The notes under the pieces are model-generated. The model did not search any database, was not told the DNA's origin, and saw nothing but the letters and a program-made list of their open reading frames with translations. A stretch of DNA of 64,000 nucleotides, from NCBI GenBank assembly GCA_963575745.1, contig CAUYUJ010017856.1, positions 64,814-128,813 on the forward strand. The letters run 5' to 3'. Positions 12,856-23,681 of the stretch are shown piece by piece. How positions within the stretch are numbered: the stretch's first letter is position 1; every line of letters starts with the position of its first letter. The stretch comes from Prorocentrum cordatum. Its lineage: Eukaryota > Sar > Dinophyceae > Prorocentrales > Prorocentraceae. The translations under genes and the position numbers were made by a program.

Positions 12856-14040
12856 ATGGAGGAGGATGATCCAGGGTGGGCGGCCGCCCGCTGCAAGGGG
12901 GCGTGCGTGGCCCCGCGCCCCCCCTCTACACCGCCGCTTCAGCCGCCTGCTCCTCTCCGCGCGCGATCGATGACGAGGATCCTCACGGCGGCAGCGCCGA
13001 GGCTCCGACCCAGAACCGCTCGTTGCCGGCACGGGCCCGGAACGGGCCCCCGCCACGCCCACCTCATCGCGCGGCGGGCTCGGCGCAGGAACGTGGCCCA
13101 CGACGGCGCCTCCTGCGTCTTCGCCTACGGCGCCACGGGCTCAGGCGGGGGGCCGGCGGCGGCGCGCGCGCCGCCCCCGCCCCGCCGCCCTCCCCGCCCT
13201 CGCCGCCGCCTCGCCGCCCCTCCCCTCCTCTCCTCTCCTGCTCGCAGGGTCCCCTGGCTCCCAGCACCCCCAGAACCCACCTCTCCGCTCCCCTTGAACT
13301 CCTCCTCCTCCTCCTCCTCCTCCTCCTTCCTGCCTTTCCCCCTCCTCCCCCTCTCGGCGCCAGCTCAGGGTGCTCTTGCAGCAGAGCCAGCGCCTCGGAG
13401 CTCCCGGCGCCGCGATGGACTGCGTGCGCCGCCCGCGCCGTCTGAAGCGGTCGGCGGCAGCCCGTCGCGCGCAGGTGCAGCGGGCGCGTGCTGTGCAGCA
13501 TCTGCTCTCTGGCTGTGTCGAGCTGGCGAACCGTCGCGGCTGCCAGCTTAGCCAGCTCGCGGCTGCCCTGCACGAGGCGCTGGCGCAGCCCCCGCCGGTG
13601 GCTTCCATGGGGGCTGTTGCGACCGGTGCTGAAGCTGGTCGCGACTGAGGTCATGGTTGTGATCGCGAAGATGTGGGCATCACGTCCGAGGTGGTGCTGC
13701 AGGTGGTCGCTATTCTGCCCTGGGACCTCCTGGTCATTCAGGCCGTCGTGAGGGCAAGGGCAAGAGCAAGAAGGATTGCAAAGCTGTTCCTCGGCCTCCT
13801 GCTCGCGCCCCTCCTGCAGATGAGGCGCGTTCCCCTGGTGCTTCTTTGCCACGAAGCTGGCCCTGCTCAGCGCCCCACCGCTGGACCCCGCAGTGCCGAC
13901 TCACGGGCTGGCGGCGCGGATCCGTGGGCGCCTGCGGCGCTTACACGACCTGCTGGCGTTCCACCTAAGCCCGATCGGGCGGAGCGCCAGGACAAACGCC
14001 AAGCCGCTGACGAGGACACTGTCCGCCGTGCCGATCGCCC
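12856..14040. other. GC-rich stretch without an assigned gene
   Basis: Contains a short CTC run (13303-13330). The plus-strand stretch around 13460-13640 reads as a fairly normal sequence (for example VQHLLSGCVELANRRG), but no family is recognised and the frame is not sustained. It may be an old coding remnant. Confidence 0.35.
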
Positions 14041-14048
14041 TCGTAGTG

Positions 14049-14208
14049 TTAAGTCGGGCCTGTCCCCCTACAGGGGGAATATTCAAAGATAGTCAAAAAT
14101 AATCAGGGGACCATTTTTTGACTATTTTTGAACATTTTTGGTGTATTTTTGGGGGTATTTTTGATTTTTCGTCCAAAATCGGCCTGTAGGGGGACAAGCC
14201 CGACTTAA
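14049..14208. mobile_element. MITE family A, copy 2
   Basis: A 160-bp element with TTAAGTCGGG and CCCGACTTAA termini, flanked by the perfect 8-bp direct repeat TCGTAGTG (14041-14048 and 14209-14216). The interior is A/T-rich and shorter than in the other two copies. Confidence 0.9.
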
Positions 14209-14519
14209 TCGTAGTGTTCTTCATGAGCCTGTTGAGTGTAGGTGTTGCGTGCGCGTGCACCGATTCGCCGTCCCGCATTGCAGTGCGCATGGCGGCGCGC
14301 ATCCGTGATCGATCGGGCGATCGCCCGCTCTGAGCGTGCGGGTGGGTCCAGTCGGTTCGCGTTCCGGGCCAGCCTTGTCGGGATCACCCCTCGTTTCGGT
14401 CCTTGCTCTTTGCCCGAGTGCAATTCAAATCAATGTCCCCCCCCTCCTGCTCCGCGCTCCTCCCCCCTGAAACAGTTCTCCCCCTCCTGCTCCCGCTCCT
14501 CCCACTTTGTCCTCCCTCT

Positions 14520-14711
14520 CCACCTCCTCCTCCTCCTCCTCCTCCTCCTCCTCCTCCTCCTCCTCCTCCTCCTCCTCCTCCTCCTCCTCCTCCTCCTCCT
14601 CCTCCTCCTCCTCCTCCTCCTCCTCCTCCTCCTCCTCCTCTCCTCCTCTCCTCCTCTCCTCCTCTCCTCCTCCTCCTCCTCCTCCTCCTCCTCCTCCTCC
14701 TCCTCCTCCTC

Positions 14712-14735
<24 letters not shown>
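14520..14735. repeat. (CTC)n array, about 215 bp
   Basis: Nearly pure CTC, with four single-base deletions near 14640-14668 that shift its phase. Confidence 0.95.
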
Positions 14736-14743
<8 letters not shown>

Positions 14744-14757
14744 GCGACGGAGGAATA

Positions 14758-15228
14758 AACTGGGAAGGGGAAGATGGGAGCTGGGGGCGGGGAACTGGGA
14801 ACTGGCGGCCGTGAACAGGGAACGAGGAAGCGGAAACTGGAAACAGGGGGCCAGGAATTCCTTGAACCTGGGAACCGGGAGCCCCAAGAAGCTTGGGAAA
14901 CGGGAGCCAGGATTAGGAACCGGGAGAACCGCGAATAGGAACCGGAACCCCAGGAACCCCGGGAACCTTGAGATTTGGAGCCTTGTGAACCAGGAGCCCA
15001 GATTTCCGGGGAAACGGGAGCTGGCGACAGGGAGGAACGAACAGGAAACCGTGAATTGGGAACCGGGAGGCGACAACCTGGAGCCGGGGAACGGGGAACT
15101 GCTGGGAACTGGGGAACGGGATCCGCCGGGGACCAGGAACCAGGGAAACAGGAACCGGGAATTGAGAACTGGGGACAAGGAGTTGTTGGACCCAGGACAG
15201 GGGACCAGGAAGCGGAAAACCAGGAGGA
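14758..15228. repeat. Degenerate GGAACCGGGAAC minisatellite
   Basis: About 470 bp of variants of GGAACCGGGAAC and GGAACTGGGAAC with unit lengths of 8-14 bp. Only about 20 bp separate it from the CTC array. No gene; it reads as Glu/Asn/Arg/Pro-rich low complexity. Confidence 0.75.
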
Positions 15229-15239
15229 GGAGGAGGGGG

Positions 15240-15256
15240 ATGAGGAGTTTCTCCCA

Positions 15257-15328
<72 letters not shown>

Positions 15329-15620
15329 CTTGCTGTCGTCAGCGCCAGCTCCGCACGAGAGCCGCACGGCCGGGGGGAGGCAAGACGCACAGCATCCTCG
15401 GCAAGCCAGGCGCCGCCCCGCGCCCGCGCAAATGGGCGCCCCGCGTGGTGTGCAAGCACTGTGCGGTGGCGCCCTCCTCCTCGTCCTCCTTCTCACTCTT
15501 CCTCCTCCTCCTCCTCCTCCTCCTCCTCTTCCTCCTCCTCCTCCTCCCCCTCCTCCTTTTCCTCCTCCTCCTCCTCCTCCTCCTCCTCGTCCTCCTCCTC
15601 GTCCTCCTCCTGCGAGCTGA
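15240..15620. repeat. (GTC)n and CTC arrays
   Basis: A pure GTC run at about 15257-15329, unassigned GC-rich DNA, then a CTC-rich run at about 15475-15612. A 19-bp direct repeat TCCAAGGTGTTCCCAGATT follows at about 15697 and 15763. Confidence 0.88.
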
Positions 15621-15966
15621 GGAGCCCGTCTTCTCGCTCTCGGGACCCAGCGCCACCGTGCACGGTTTGGGATGCCTTCTTGACCTTAAAAACGTTGTCC
15701 AAGGTGTTCCCAGATTGGCAGGTGTGGAGGGTGAGGCAAGATGTCGGTGCGGAGCACAGTTCTCCAAGGTGTTCCCAGATTGGATAACCAGTTGTGACGG
15801 GAGTGCCGAGTTTCTCAATTTTCGCGGGAGGAATTGCCCTCATTTGTGCGCACAGCGGTCAATTGTCAGCAGACTGCAGATGCAGATTAGACCAGAGGCT
15901 GAGTACCACCACCACCACCTTCTCCGTTTTCCTTCTCCTGGGCCCTGCGCTGCAGGCATTCGGGCG

Positions 15967-16140
15967 ACGCACAAGAAAGGGTTCGACCGCGCAGACAATC
16001 GCGCGTAAGCTCCTCGCGTGAGGTCGCGTGTAGGCGCACTCGTCTCCAAGGTAGCGTGCCGCACTGGCGGCCCCTGTGAGCCGCCGCGTAAGGCTGCTAT
16101 GCCATCTCGCGTAAGACCTGTTTTTGGTCGTCGCTCATTT
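15967..16140. repeat. Dispersed repeat D1, copy 1
   Basis: Shares order and sequence with 52289-52468: GACGCA, AAGGGTTCG or AGGGGTCG, CGCGTAAGCT, TCGTCTCCAA, GCGGCCC, CGCGTAAGGC, GCTATGCCAT, GCGTAAGAC and TCGTCGCTCA. The repeated CGCGTAAG boxes suggest an internal tandem origin. No coding frame is conserved. Confidence 0.55.
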
Positions 16141-16376
16141 GTCTGTTTGCAGTTTTACGGTCAGGGATTTTGGCTGAGCGTGCCGCGCCGCTGTTTGGTC
16201 ACACCACGCTTCGGCGCGACACGCTAACCACTTCCCAGTCTCCGAGCGTCAACATCCCGAGCTTTTTCCAGCTCCCGCCCCGCGGAGCGGAGCCACGCGC
16301 TGTTCGCTTTCGCGGCGTAGCGTTTCGCCAGGGCTGCCGCCGCGACAGGCTGAGTAGGAGTTCCCGACTGCAGCTA

Positions 16377-16558
16377 CTCCAGATTTCGTAATAAAAGGGA
16401 GGGGGTCTGGACCCTCCAAGACAAGCCATTTCAGACCTCCCCCGTGGGAGAGCCCTCCAAAACATCGTCCCCAGACCCCCCAGGCCCTCCAAGATAGCCT
16501 GGAAGATACCCCCCCCCCCCGAAATGAGACCCCCCGCCCTTTATTACGAAATCTGGAG
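16377..16558. mobile_element. MITE family C (CTCCAGATTTCG ends, TA site)
   Basis: A 182-bp element with about 30-bp terminal inverted repeats (CTCCAGATTTCGTAATAAA at the left; TTTATTACGAAATCTGGAG at the right), flanked by TA (16375-16376 and 16559-16560). The interior is C-rich and non-coding. One copy in the window. The TA site suggests Tc1/mariner-type mobilisation. Confidence 0.8.
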
Positions 16559-16560
16559 TA

Positions 16561-17454
16561 CTATTCTGTTTGGTTTTGTTTCGTTTTGTCACCCGTGAGG
16601 GGCCGGCCTCCTGCTCATAACGTCTCGGAGCACGCGGGCGCCCCGGCGGCCACCCGCTGCACCCGCGGGAGTGCTCCGTATAGGCGGCTCTGCTGCACGG
16701 TGCTGCTGCTCTTTCGAGCCGTCCCTTCCTGAAGAATGTGTTCCCCCCGCCTTGGCCGGCATGCTCTCGTGACGTGCTTTCGTTTCCATCCTGGCGGGCC
16801 CCTCGGTGCTCGCACCCTGGTTTTGGTAGAGGATGGTCCTCCGCCTCTCAGACTCTGCCCCCCCTCTCCGTCAAAAGCGGTTGCGAAGCGACGAGGTGTT
16901 CGTTGGGGTGTCCCGCTCACGATCCAGGTCTTGCTGCCACGTGCACTTCATGGATGCCTTCATGGTGGCTTCACTTGCACTTCACTGACGCCGCTTGCAC
17001 TTCACTTCAGGTTTTGCTGCCACGATCCAGGGATGGTGGGGTGCCTTCATGGTGCCTGGTCGGCTGCTGGCCGAGTGGGGGAGGGGGCGTTGTCGACTAG
17101 GAGATCGTGATCCTCGCCGCCACGAGTGGGAAGAAGGGGGGTTGGAAGAAGGCACTCCCTAGACCACCTGCGCCCAGAGTGCTGGTAGGATTCCAGGAAG
17201 TTGGCGGCGATGGGCGGGAAAGAGCTGGCAAGACACACGGGGCACGTTTGCGCTTGCATTGATGTGGCGCAGCCTCTCACAGACGCAGCCGATCGCACAG
17301 ATGCCGACGTTATCGTGTGCTCCCCAGCTTCACCCTCAACCTTATTTTCAGCATAGGCTGCCTTCTAGTTCCTTGTTCGCGCAGTAGTCCTCGTTCCTCT
17401 CATCGTCATGCCTATCTTCCTCGTGCTCATCCTCAGCATGATCAAAATCCTCAT
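16561..17454. other. Upstream region of the ML gene, nothing identified
   Basis: No domain-bearing frame, array or inverted-repeat element. At 16925-17050 a degenerate duplication of CACTTCA and TGGTGCCTTCATGG-like segments is visible. No TATA box or other promoter element is evident. Confidence 0.4.
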
Positions 17455-17475
17455 CGGCATCGATTTTCGCTCAAG
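17455..17475 (+). other. Relict dinoflagellate spliced-leader sequence
   Basis: The last 13 nt read ATTTTCGCTCAAG, against the 3' part of the conserved dinoflagellate spliced leader ATTTTGGCTCAAG: one mismatch. Extended to 21 nt it matches at 16 positions. It lies 66 nt upstream of the ML gene start codon on the same strand. In dinoflagellates, genomic spliced-leader remnants in front of a gene are known traces of trans-spliced mRNAs that were reverse-transcribed and reinserted. Confidence 0.6.
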
Positions 17476-17540
17476 CATTTCCAGGTACTTATTTGAGATC
17501 TTTCGAGCTTGGCCCGAGAGGCAGTTGTTTGGCCAAAGTC

Positions 17541-18428
17541 ATGGCGCTTCGCAACATGCTGCAGGCGGGGCTTGTTCCAGTCATGGCGTTGGCAGGCCCT
17601 TCTATTTCGAGTTGCGGTTCACCTGGCGACAGGATGTCGAATGTCACCATGTCGTTGTCGCCAGACCCGATTCAAAAGGGCGATGGCTTCACTATCACTG
17701 TCTCTGGTATGCTCGATAAGGTCTTGGACAGCTTCACCGTCGACGCCAAACTTGACGTGAAGCTTTTGGGCCTCATCAATGAGAAGGTTGACAAGACGAT
17801 CCCAGTCAAGATGTCGCCTGGGCTGGCTGCTGGTGTCCAGAACTTGGTCATCGGCCCAGTGGCTTTGCCCACTGACGTTCCAGGTTCTGCCGAGGTTGAC
17901 GGGACTGTCACACTATCGGACGATGCTGGAAAGCCAGTGGCGTGCGTGAGCTTAAGCATGCACGTGCCCGCCGCACGTGCTCTCGACGATCTGCAGCTGC
18001 AGGGATCTTTCAAGCCAGCCGATTCGTTCGTCACGGCGGCAAGCAATTGCGGAAAGCCGACTGACCATTTGAAGAACATTGAGACTTCTGCGTCTGGTGG
18101 CGTCTCTACCCTCACGGGCACCTTGGATGAGGACATGAGCAAAGTCAGCGTAGACGTCGACCTTATCGTAAAGGCGCTCTTCGTCAAGGTTCCGTTGAAG
18201 TTGACCGTGCCGATCGCATACACACCTGGCATCAAGCAGGGAGCGCTCAGCGTGTCTGCTGGACCTGCGAAGGCGGCGTCCGTTTTGGCCGCAGCCGCGT
18301 GGTCTCCCACTGTGCAGGTCGCAGTGACCGGCACGGTCCAGGCCATCGATGGCAACAGCGAGGAGGTAGCATGCGTCAAGATCGATGATTCCAGCTACGC
18401 AGAGGAAGAGGCTTCGCTGGTCGTCTGA
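17541..18428 (+). CDS. Secreted protein with two tandem ML (MD-2-related lipid-recognition) domains
   Basis: 295 residues. The first 23 form a signal peptide (MALRNMLQAGLVPVMALAG), so ATG 17541 is chosen; the frame is open upstream but has no other ATG. Domain 1 spans about residues 24-140 with paired cysteines in SSCGSP and ACVSLSMHV, and the usual core pattern: SLSPDPIQKGD, a hydrophobic strand, IPVKMSPG and a final V-A-C strand. Domain 2 spans about 165-285 with SNCGKP and EVACVKID; it is more diverged but keeps IPIAYTPGIKQG. ML proteins such as NPC2 and GM2 activator are small beta-sandwich carriers of sterols, phospholipids or glycolipids in secretory or lysosomal compartments. Most have one domain of about 130-150 residues, so the tandem arrangement is notable. 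The ligand cannot be predicted. The gene has no introns, follows a spliced-leader remnant, and no downstream partner gene is visible. The domain call is by motif reading, not by a profile search. Confidence 0.8.
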   Translation: MALRNMLQAGLVPVMALAGPSISSCGSPGDRMSNVTMSLSPDPIQKGDGFTITVSGMLDKVLDSFTVDAKLDVKLLGLINEKVDKTIPVKMSPGLAAGVQNLVIGPVALPTDVPGSAEVDGTVTLSDDAGKPVACVSLSMHVPAARALDDLQLQGSFKPADSFVTAASNCGKPTDHLKNIETSASGGVSTLTGTLDEDMSKVSVDVDLIVKALFVKVPLKLTVPIAYTPGIKQGALSVSAGPAKAASVLAAAAWSPTVQVAVTGTVQAIDGNSEEVACVKIDDSSYAEEEASLVV

Positions 18429-18567
18429 ATCGATGAGCGCAGCCCCCGTTTGAAATGATTCAGCATGCTGACGCCACATCCGCCGGTGCGTGAACGTTTC
18501 AGAGATTATGGTTGGTGCTTGCAGTCGTTGATCGAGAACGGTCAAGGGCATTAGGGTTGGATAACAC

Positions 18568-19695
18568 GAGGAAGCGGAGGAGGAGGACCAGGAGGAGGAG
18601 GAGGAGGAGGGGGAGGGGGAGGGGGAGGAGGAGGAGGAGGAGGAGGAGGAGGAGGAGGAGGAGGAGGAGGAGGAGGAGGAGGAGGAGGAGGAGGAGGAGG
18701 AGGAGAGGAGGAGGAGGAGGAGGAGGAGGAGAGAGGAGGAGGGAGGAGGGAGGAGGAGGAGGGAGGAGGGAGGAGGAGAGGGAAGGGAGGAGGAGGGAGG
18801 AGGAGGAGGAGGAGGAGGAGGAGGAGGAGGAGGAGGAGGAGGAGGAGGAGGAGGAGGAGGAGGAGGAGGGGAGGAGGAGGAGGAGGAGGAGGAGGAGGAG
18901 AGGAGGAGGAGGAGGAGGAGGAGGAGGAGGAGGAGGAGGAGGAGGAGGAGGAGGAGGAGGAGGAGGAGGAGGAGGAGGAGGAGGAGGAGGAGGAGGAGGA
19001 GGAGGAGGAGGAGGAGGAGAGAGGAGGAGGAGGAGGCGGAGGAGGAGGAGGAGGAGGAGGAGGAGGAGGAGGAGGAGGAGGAGGAGGAGGAGGAGGAGGA
19101 GGAGGAGGAGGAGGAGGAGGAGGAGGAGGAGGAGGAGGAAGAGGAGGAGGAGGAGGAAGGAGGAGGAGGAGGAGGAGGAGGAGGAGGAGGAGGAGGAGGA
19201 GGAGGAGGAGGAGGGGGAGGGGGAGGAGGGGGAGGAGGGGAGGAGGGGGAGGAGGGGGAGGAGGGGGAGGAGGGGGAGGGGGAGGAGGGGGAGGAGGAGG
19301 AGGAGGAGGAGGAGGAGGAGGAGGAGGAGGAGGAGGAGGAGGCAGAAGAGGAATAATAATATTAATAATAATAATAAGAAGAAGAAGACTAAGAAGAAGA
19401 AGAAGGAGAAGAATAATAATAATAATAAGAATAATAATAATAAGAAGAATAAGAATAATAATAATAATAATACGAAGAATAATAATAATAAGAATAAGAA
19501 TAATAATAATAAGAAGAAAAATAATACTAATAATAAGAAGAAGACGACGAATAATAAGAATAAGAAGAAGACGAAGAAGAAGAATACGAATAATAAGAAA
19601 CATAAGAAGAAGAAGAAGAGGAGGAGGAGGAGGAGGAGGAGGAGGAGGCGGGGGAGGAGGAGGAGGAGGAGGAGGAGGAGGAGGAGGAGGAGAGG
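18568..19695. repeat. (GGA)n array with AAT/AAG insert, about 1.1 kb
   Basis: GGA/GAG units with occasional single-base deletions run from 18568 to 19345. They give way to ATA/AAT and AAG trinucleotides (19346-19617) and return to GGA (19618-19692). Frames here of 350-520 codons are repeat artefacts. Confidence 0.95.
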
Positions 19696-19805
19696 CCGGG
19701 GGATTGTGGAGTCACTGTGGGTTTTAGACGAAAATTTACGATATTTCAGTTTGTTCCTCATCATTATGCTGATGTTTCCTTTCTCGTTTTCTCTCTCTCT
19801 CTCAA

Positions 19806-22285
19806 TCTCTCCCACTCCCATTCCCATTCCATTCCCATTCCCAATACCATTACCATTACCATTCCCATCCCAATTCCCATTCCCATTCACATTACCGTTA
19901 CCATTACCATTACCTTTACATTTATCTTTACCTTTACCATTACCATTACCATTACCATTACCATTACCATTGCCATTACAATTGCCAGTGCCATTACCAT
20001 TGCCATTACAATTGCCATTATCATTGCCATTGACATTGCCAGTGCCGTTGCCATTGCCATGGTATTGCCATTGCCAGTAGCCACCCCGTTACCATTACCG
20101 TTACCATTACCATTACCATTCCCATTACCATTACCATTCGCCACCACCAGTACCATTGCCATTATCATTAGCATTACCAACACAATTGCCATTACCATTA
20201 CCATTACCGCTGCCATCACCATTACAATTCCCATTCCCATCATCATTGCCATTACCATTACCGTTACCAGTACCATTTCCATTATCATTGCCATTATCTT
20301 TCTTACTACCACTACCATTTCCATTCCCGTTCCCGTTCCAAATACTACTACGATTCCCATTCCCATTCCCATTCATTACCATTACCATTACCATTACCAT
20401 TACCATTACCATTACCATTACCATTACCATTACCATTACCATTACCATTACCATTACCATTACCATTACCATTACCATTACCATTACCATTACCATTACC
20501 ATTACCATTACCATTACCATTACCATGACCATGACCATGACCATTACCATTGCCATGGCCATTGCTATTACCATTGCCGTTGCCGTTGCCATTCCCATTA
20601 CCATTGCCAATCGCTACCCCGTTACCATTGCCATAACCATTACCATTACCGTTATCGTCACCATTACCATTCCCAGTACCATTATCATTACCACTGTCAT
20701 TGCCATTACCATTACCATTGCCATTGCCATTGCCATTCGCCACTACCATTACCATTGCCATTCGCCACTACCATTACCATTACCATTGCCATTGCCATTG
20801 CCCTTCGCCACTACCATTACCGTTGCCAGTACCATTACCATTCCGATTAACATTCCCATTCCCAATACCATTACCATTACCATTACCATTACAACTGCCA
20901 TTGCCATTGCCATTACCATTACCTTTACCTCTACCTTTACATTTACCCTTACCCTTACCATTCCCATTTCCGTTACCACTACCACTGCCATTTCCATGCC
21001 CGTTCCCATTCCCATTCACAGTCCCATTCCCGTTCCCATTCCCATTCACATTACCATTGCCATTACCATTACCATTGCCATTGCCATTGCCATGGCCATT
21101 ACCATTGCCATTGCCATTCCCATTGCCATTGCCATTGCCATTGCCATTACCGTTGCCGTTGTCATTGTCATTGCCATTGCCAGTCGCCACCCCGTTACCA
21201 TTATCATTACCGTTACCATTACCAGTACCATTACCATTACCTTTGTCATTACCATTACCATTCGCATTGCCATTGCCATTACCATTAGCCACTACCATTA
21301 CCATTGCCAGTACCATTTCCATTGCAATTCCCATTCTCATGACCATTACCATTACCATTACCACCACCATTACCATTATCACTATCATTTCCATTACCAT
21401 TACCTTGACCTCTACCTTTACCTTTACCCTTACCCTTATCATTTTCATTTCCGTTACCACTACCACTACCATTTCCATTCCAGTTCCCGTTCTTATTCTC
21501 ATTCACATTCTCATTCCCGTTCCCATTCCTATTACCATTGCCATTATCATTACACTTACCATTGCCATTGCCATGGCCATTATCATTGTCATTGCCATTG
21601 CCAATCTCATTGCCATTGTCATTACCATTACCGTTGCCATTGTCATTGCCATTGCCAATCGCTACCCCCTTACCATTACCATTACCGTTACCAGTACCAG
21701 TACCAGTACCATTACCTTTGTCATTACCATTACCATTACCATCGCCATTGCCATTGCCATTCGTCACTACCATTACCATTGCCAGTACCATTTCCACTCC
21801 CATTCCCATTACCATGATACTACCGCTGCCATTACCATTAGAATTCCCATTCTCATTCCCATTCCCAATACTATTACAATTTCCAGAACCATTACCATTA
21901 CCATTACCAGTGCCATTACCATTACCACTACCACTATCATTTCCATTCCCGTTCCCGTTCCCATTCCCACTTCCATTCCCATTACCATTACCATTACCAT
22001 TACCACTGCCATTGCCAGTACCATTACCATTACCATTACCATTACCTTTAACTCTACCTTTACCTCTACCCTTACCATTACCATTACCATTGCCATGGCC
22101 ATTACCATTGCCATTGCCATTGTCATTGCCATTCCCATTGCCATTGCCATTGCCATTAACATTACCATTACCGTTGCCATTGCCATTGTCATTGCCTCGC
22201 TACCCCGTTACCACTATCATTACCGTAACCATTACCAGTACCATTACCAGTACCATTACCATTACCACCATTGCCATTGCCATTG
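19806..22285. repeat. CCATTA/CCATTG hexanucleotide satellite, about 2.5 kb
   Basis: Mostly CCATTA and CCATTG hexamers with CCATTC, CCAGTA, CCTTTA and TTCCCA variants. The most regular stretch, at about 20379-20525, is pure CCATTA. Larger segments repeat: blocks starting TTCGCCACTACCATTACC, AATCGCTACCCC or ACCTTTACC recur, so the array grew partly by segmental duplication. It reads open for over 500 codons in places; none is a gene. Confidence 0.95.
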
Positions 22286-22452
22286 CCATTCGAGGATTTC
22301 AGTAGGAATCATTCAGTGGAGGGTTTCAGTAGGAATCCACATGTGGAGGATTTCGGTAGGAATCATTCAGTGGAGGGTTTCGATAGGAACCCTTCTGTCG
22401 AGGATTTTACTGTGAATCCTTCTTATGGGGGCGTCCAATAGGAATCCTTCTA
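22286..22452. repeat. 27-30-bp tandem minisatellite
   Basis: About six copies of GAGGATTTCAGTAGGAATCC-type units, alternating CATTCAGTGGAGGGTTTC with CACATGTGGAGGATTTC. It adjoins the CCATTA array directly. Confidence 0.75.
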
Positions 22453-22477
22453 GGGGGAGGGCAGATGTGGTCACGTC

Positions 22478-22975
22478 GCATTCCTTTTTTTTTTTTCTCC
22501 TGGCGCCCCCCCCCCCCCAGAAAAAAAAAAAAAAAAAAATTGGGGGGGGGGGGACGCCCGGAGAAAAAAAAAGGCAGAGAGGTAGCAGGGGGGGAGAGGG
22601 AGGAGGAGGAGGAGGAGGAGGAGGAGGAGGAGGAGGAGGAGGAGAGGAGGAGGAGGAGGAGGAGAGGAGGAGGAGGAGGAGGAGGAGGAGGAGGAGGAGG
22701 AGGGAGGAGGAGGAGGAGGAGGAGGAGGAGGAGGAGGAGGAGGAGGGGAGGAGGAGGAGGAGGAGGAGGAGGAGGAGGAGGAGGAGGAGGAGGAGGAGGA
22801 GGAGGGGGCGGAGGAGGAGGAGGAGGACGACACAGAGCAGAGTTTGCACAGAAACAGTCGCGAACTCAGCGCGAAAGTCTCGCGCGTGCGCTTTTGAACC
22901 CTTGCGACTCCACAATCCCCCGTTCTCGAGGAGGAGGAGGAGGAGGAGGAGGAGGAGGAGGAGGAGGAGGAGGAT
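22478..22975. repeat. T, C, A and G homopolymer runs and (GGA)n arrays
   Basis: Runs of T, C, A and G (22484-22575), then GGA arrays at 22597-22835 and 22928-22973, separated by about 90 bp of unique sequence. The second GGA array directly adjoins the 3' end of the LINE remnant. Confidence 0.9.
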
Positions 22976-23362
22976 TTTTTCAACATCAACCCAGAGAAGG
23001 TGAGCCGACAGATTGAAACAGCCTGGGCTGAAACAGAGCTGCCGGCAACGGACCAAAGCGGTGGCCGACGCGCACGACGGGCACCCCAGGGACCGAGGTC
23101 AGTCGGAGTCGCCAGACCCCGCAGACCAAACGCGAGCAGCTCCTGCCACAAGAGGGGCGTCAACCTCGTCGGAGAGGCGAGCCCCTGCCCTGCGGAGCTG
23201 CTCTTGCCCGCCCCCACCCGCCTGGGGGGGGGGAGGGGCGACAGGCTCCCCCGCCCCCACCGCATTGGGGGGGGAGGAGGAGGAAAGAGATCCCAGGACA
23301 CCAGGCGGCCTAGTCCGTCCCGCCCCCACCCCAGTGCACGCACGAGGCGACGGCGGGACGAC
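22976..23362 (-). pseudogene. 3' end of interrupted LINE ORF and its 3' UTR
   Basis: The minus-strand frame from 23362 down to a TGA at 23099-23101 continues the LINE frame that is cut at 31541. Read across the excised copia element, the Pro-rich end of the upstream part (AAAPPPPP) continues as VVPPSPRA and on to the C-terminus WSAGSGDSD, with no frame change. Below 23099 about 120 bp of possible 3' UTR ends in AAAAAA (minus sense) and then a TCC array. Composition is Pro/Gly/Ala-rich, so no domain is assigned to this tail. Confidence 0.7.
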
Positions 23363-23367
23363 GGGCG

Positions 23368-23629
23368 TCTCGTAGAAATCAGATTTTAGCCTAGAACGCT
23401 AACCAAGATGTGCACGTGGATTTCTGTACTCATATTCAGTGCTCGAGCTTTCTGTGCGCGGTTTCCATATCGAACTGTTTGTTTGACTTGGCTCGCGATC
23501 GAGCCCCAGGCATCCTGCCCCGAGGAAAGATACACTCTTCCTATCCTACACAGTTGAAGTTGATTATCGATATCATCTTACCCTCTCGGCAACCTCTCTT
23601 CGAGTCAACCTCGACGAGGCGACAAATCA
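23368..23629 (+). repeat. 5' LTR of the copia element
   Basis: 262 bp. It differs from the 3' LTR only at 23496 (C against T) and 23594 (C against G). It should hold the promoter and polyadenylation signals, but none is recognisable by eye. Confidence 0.93.
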
Positions 23630-23645
23630 TTGGTAGTGCGGAGCT
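23630..23645 (+). promoter_or_regulatory. Putative tRNA primer-binding site
   Basis: TTGGTAGTGCGGAGC follows the LTR directly. Copia-class sites complementary to initiator Met-tRNA read TGGTATCAGAGC; this shares TGGTA and GAGC but differs between them. The tRNA is therefore uncertain. Confidence 0.45.
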
Positions 23646-23681
23646 TGGTTGAATTGTTTATCTTGACTCAACGCTCTCAAG

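Noticed and set aside
17672-18379. Minus-strand open frame of 235 codons opposite the ML gene
   Set aside because: It is the antisense of a well-supported coding sequence and has no domain of its own.
18512-20850. Very long open frames (300-570 codons) across GGA, CCATTA, GAT and CTC arrays on both strands
   Set aside because: They translate to homopolymers or hexamer products and are open on several frames at once; they follow from repeats of period three or six without stop codons.
19698-22921. 16-nt inverted match GGGGGATTGTGGAGTC at 19698 and 22906, flanking the CCATTA array
   Set aside because: A 16-nt match is expected about once by chance when all pairs in 64 kb are considered; no target duplication supports a mobile unit.
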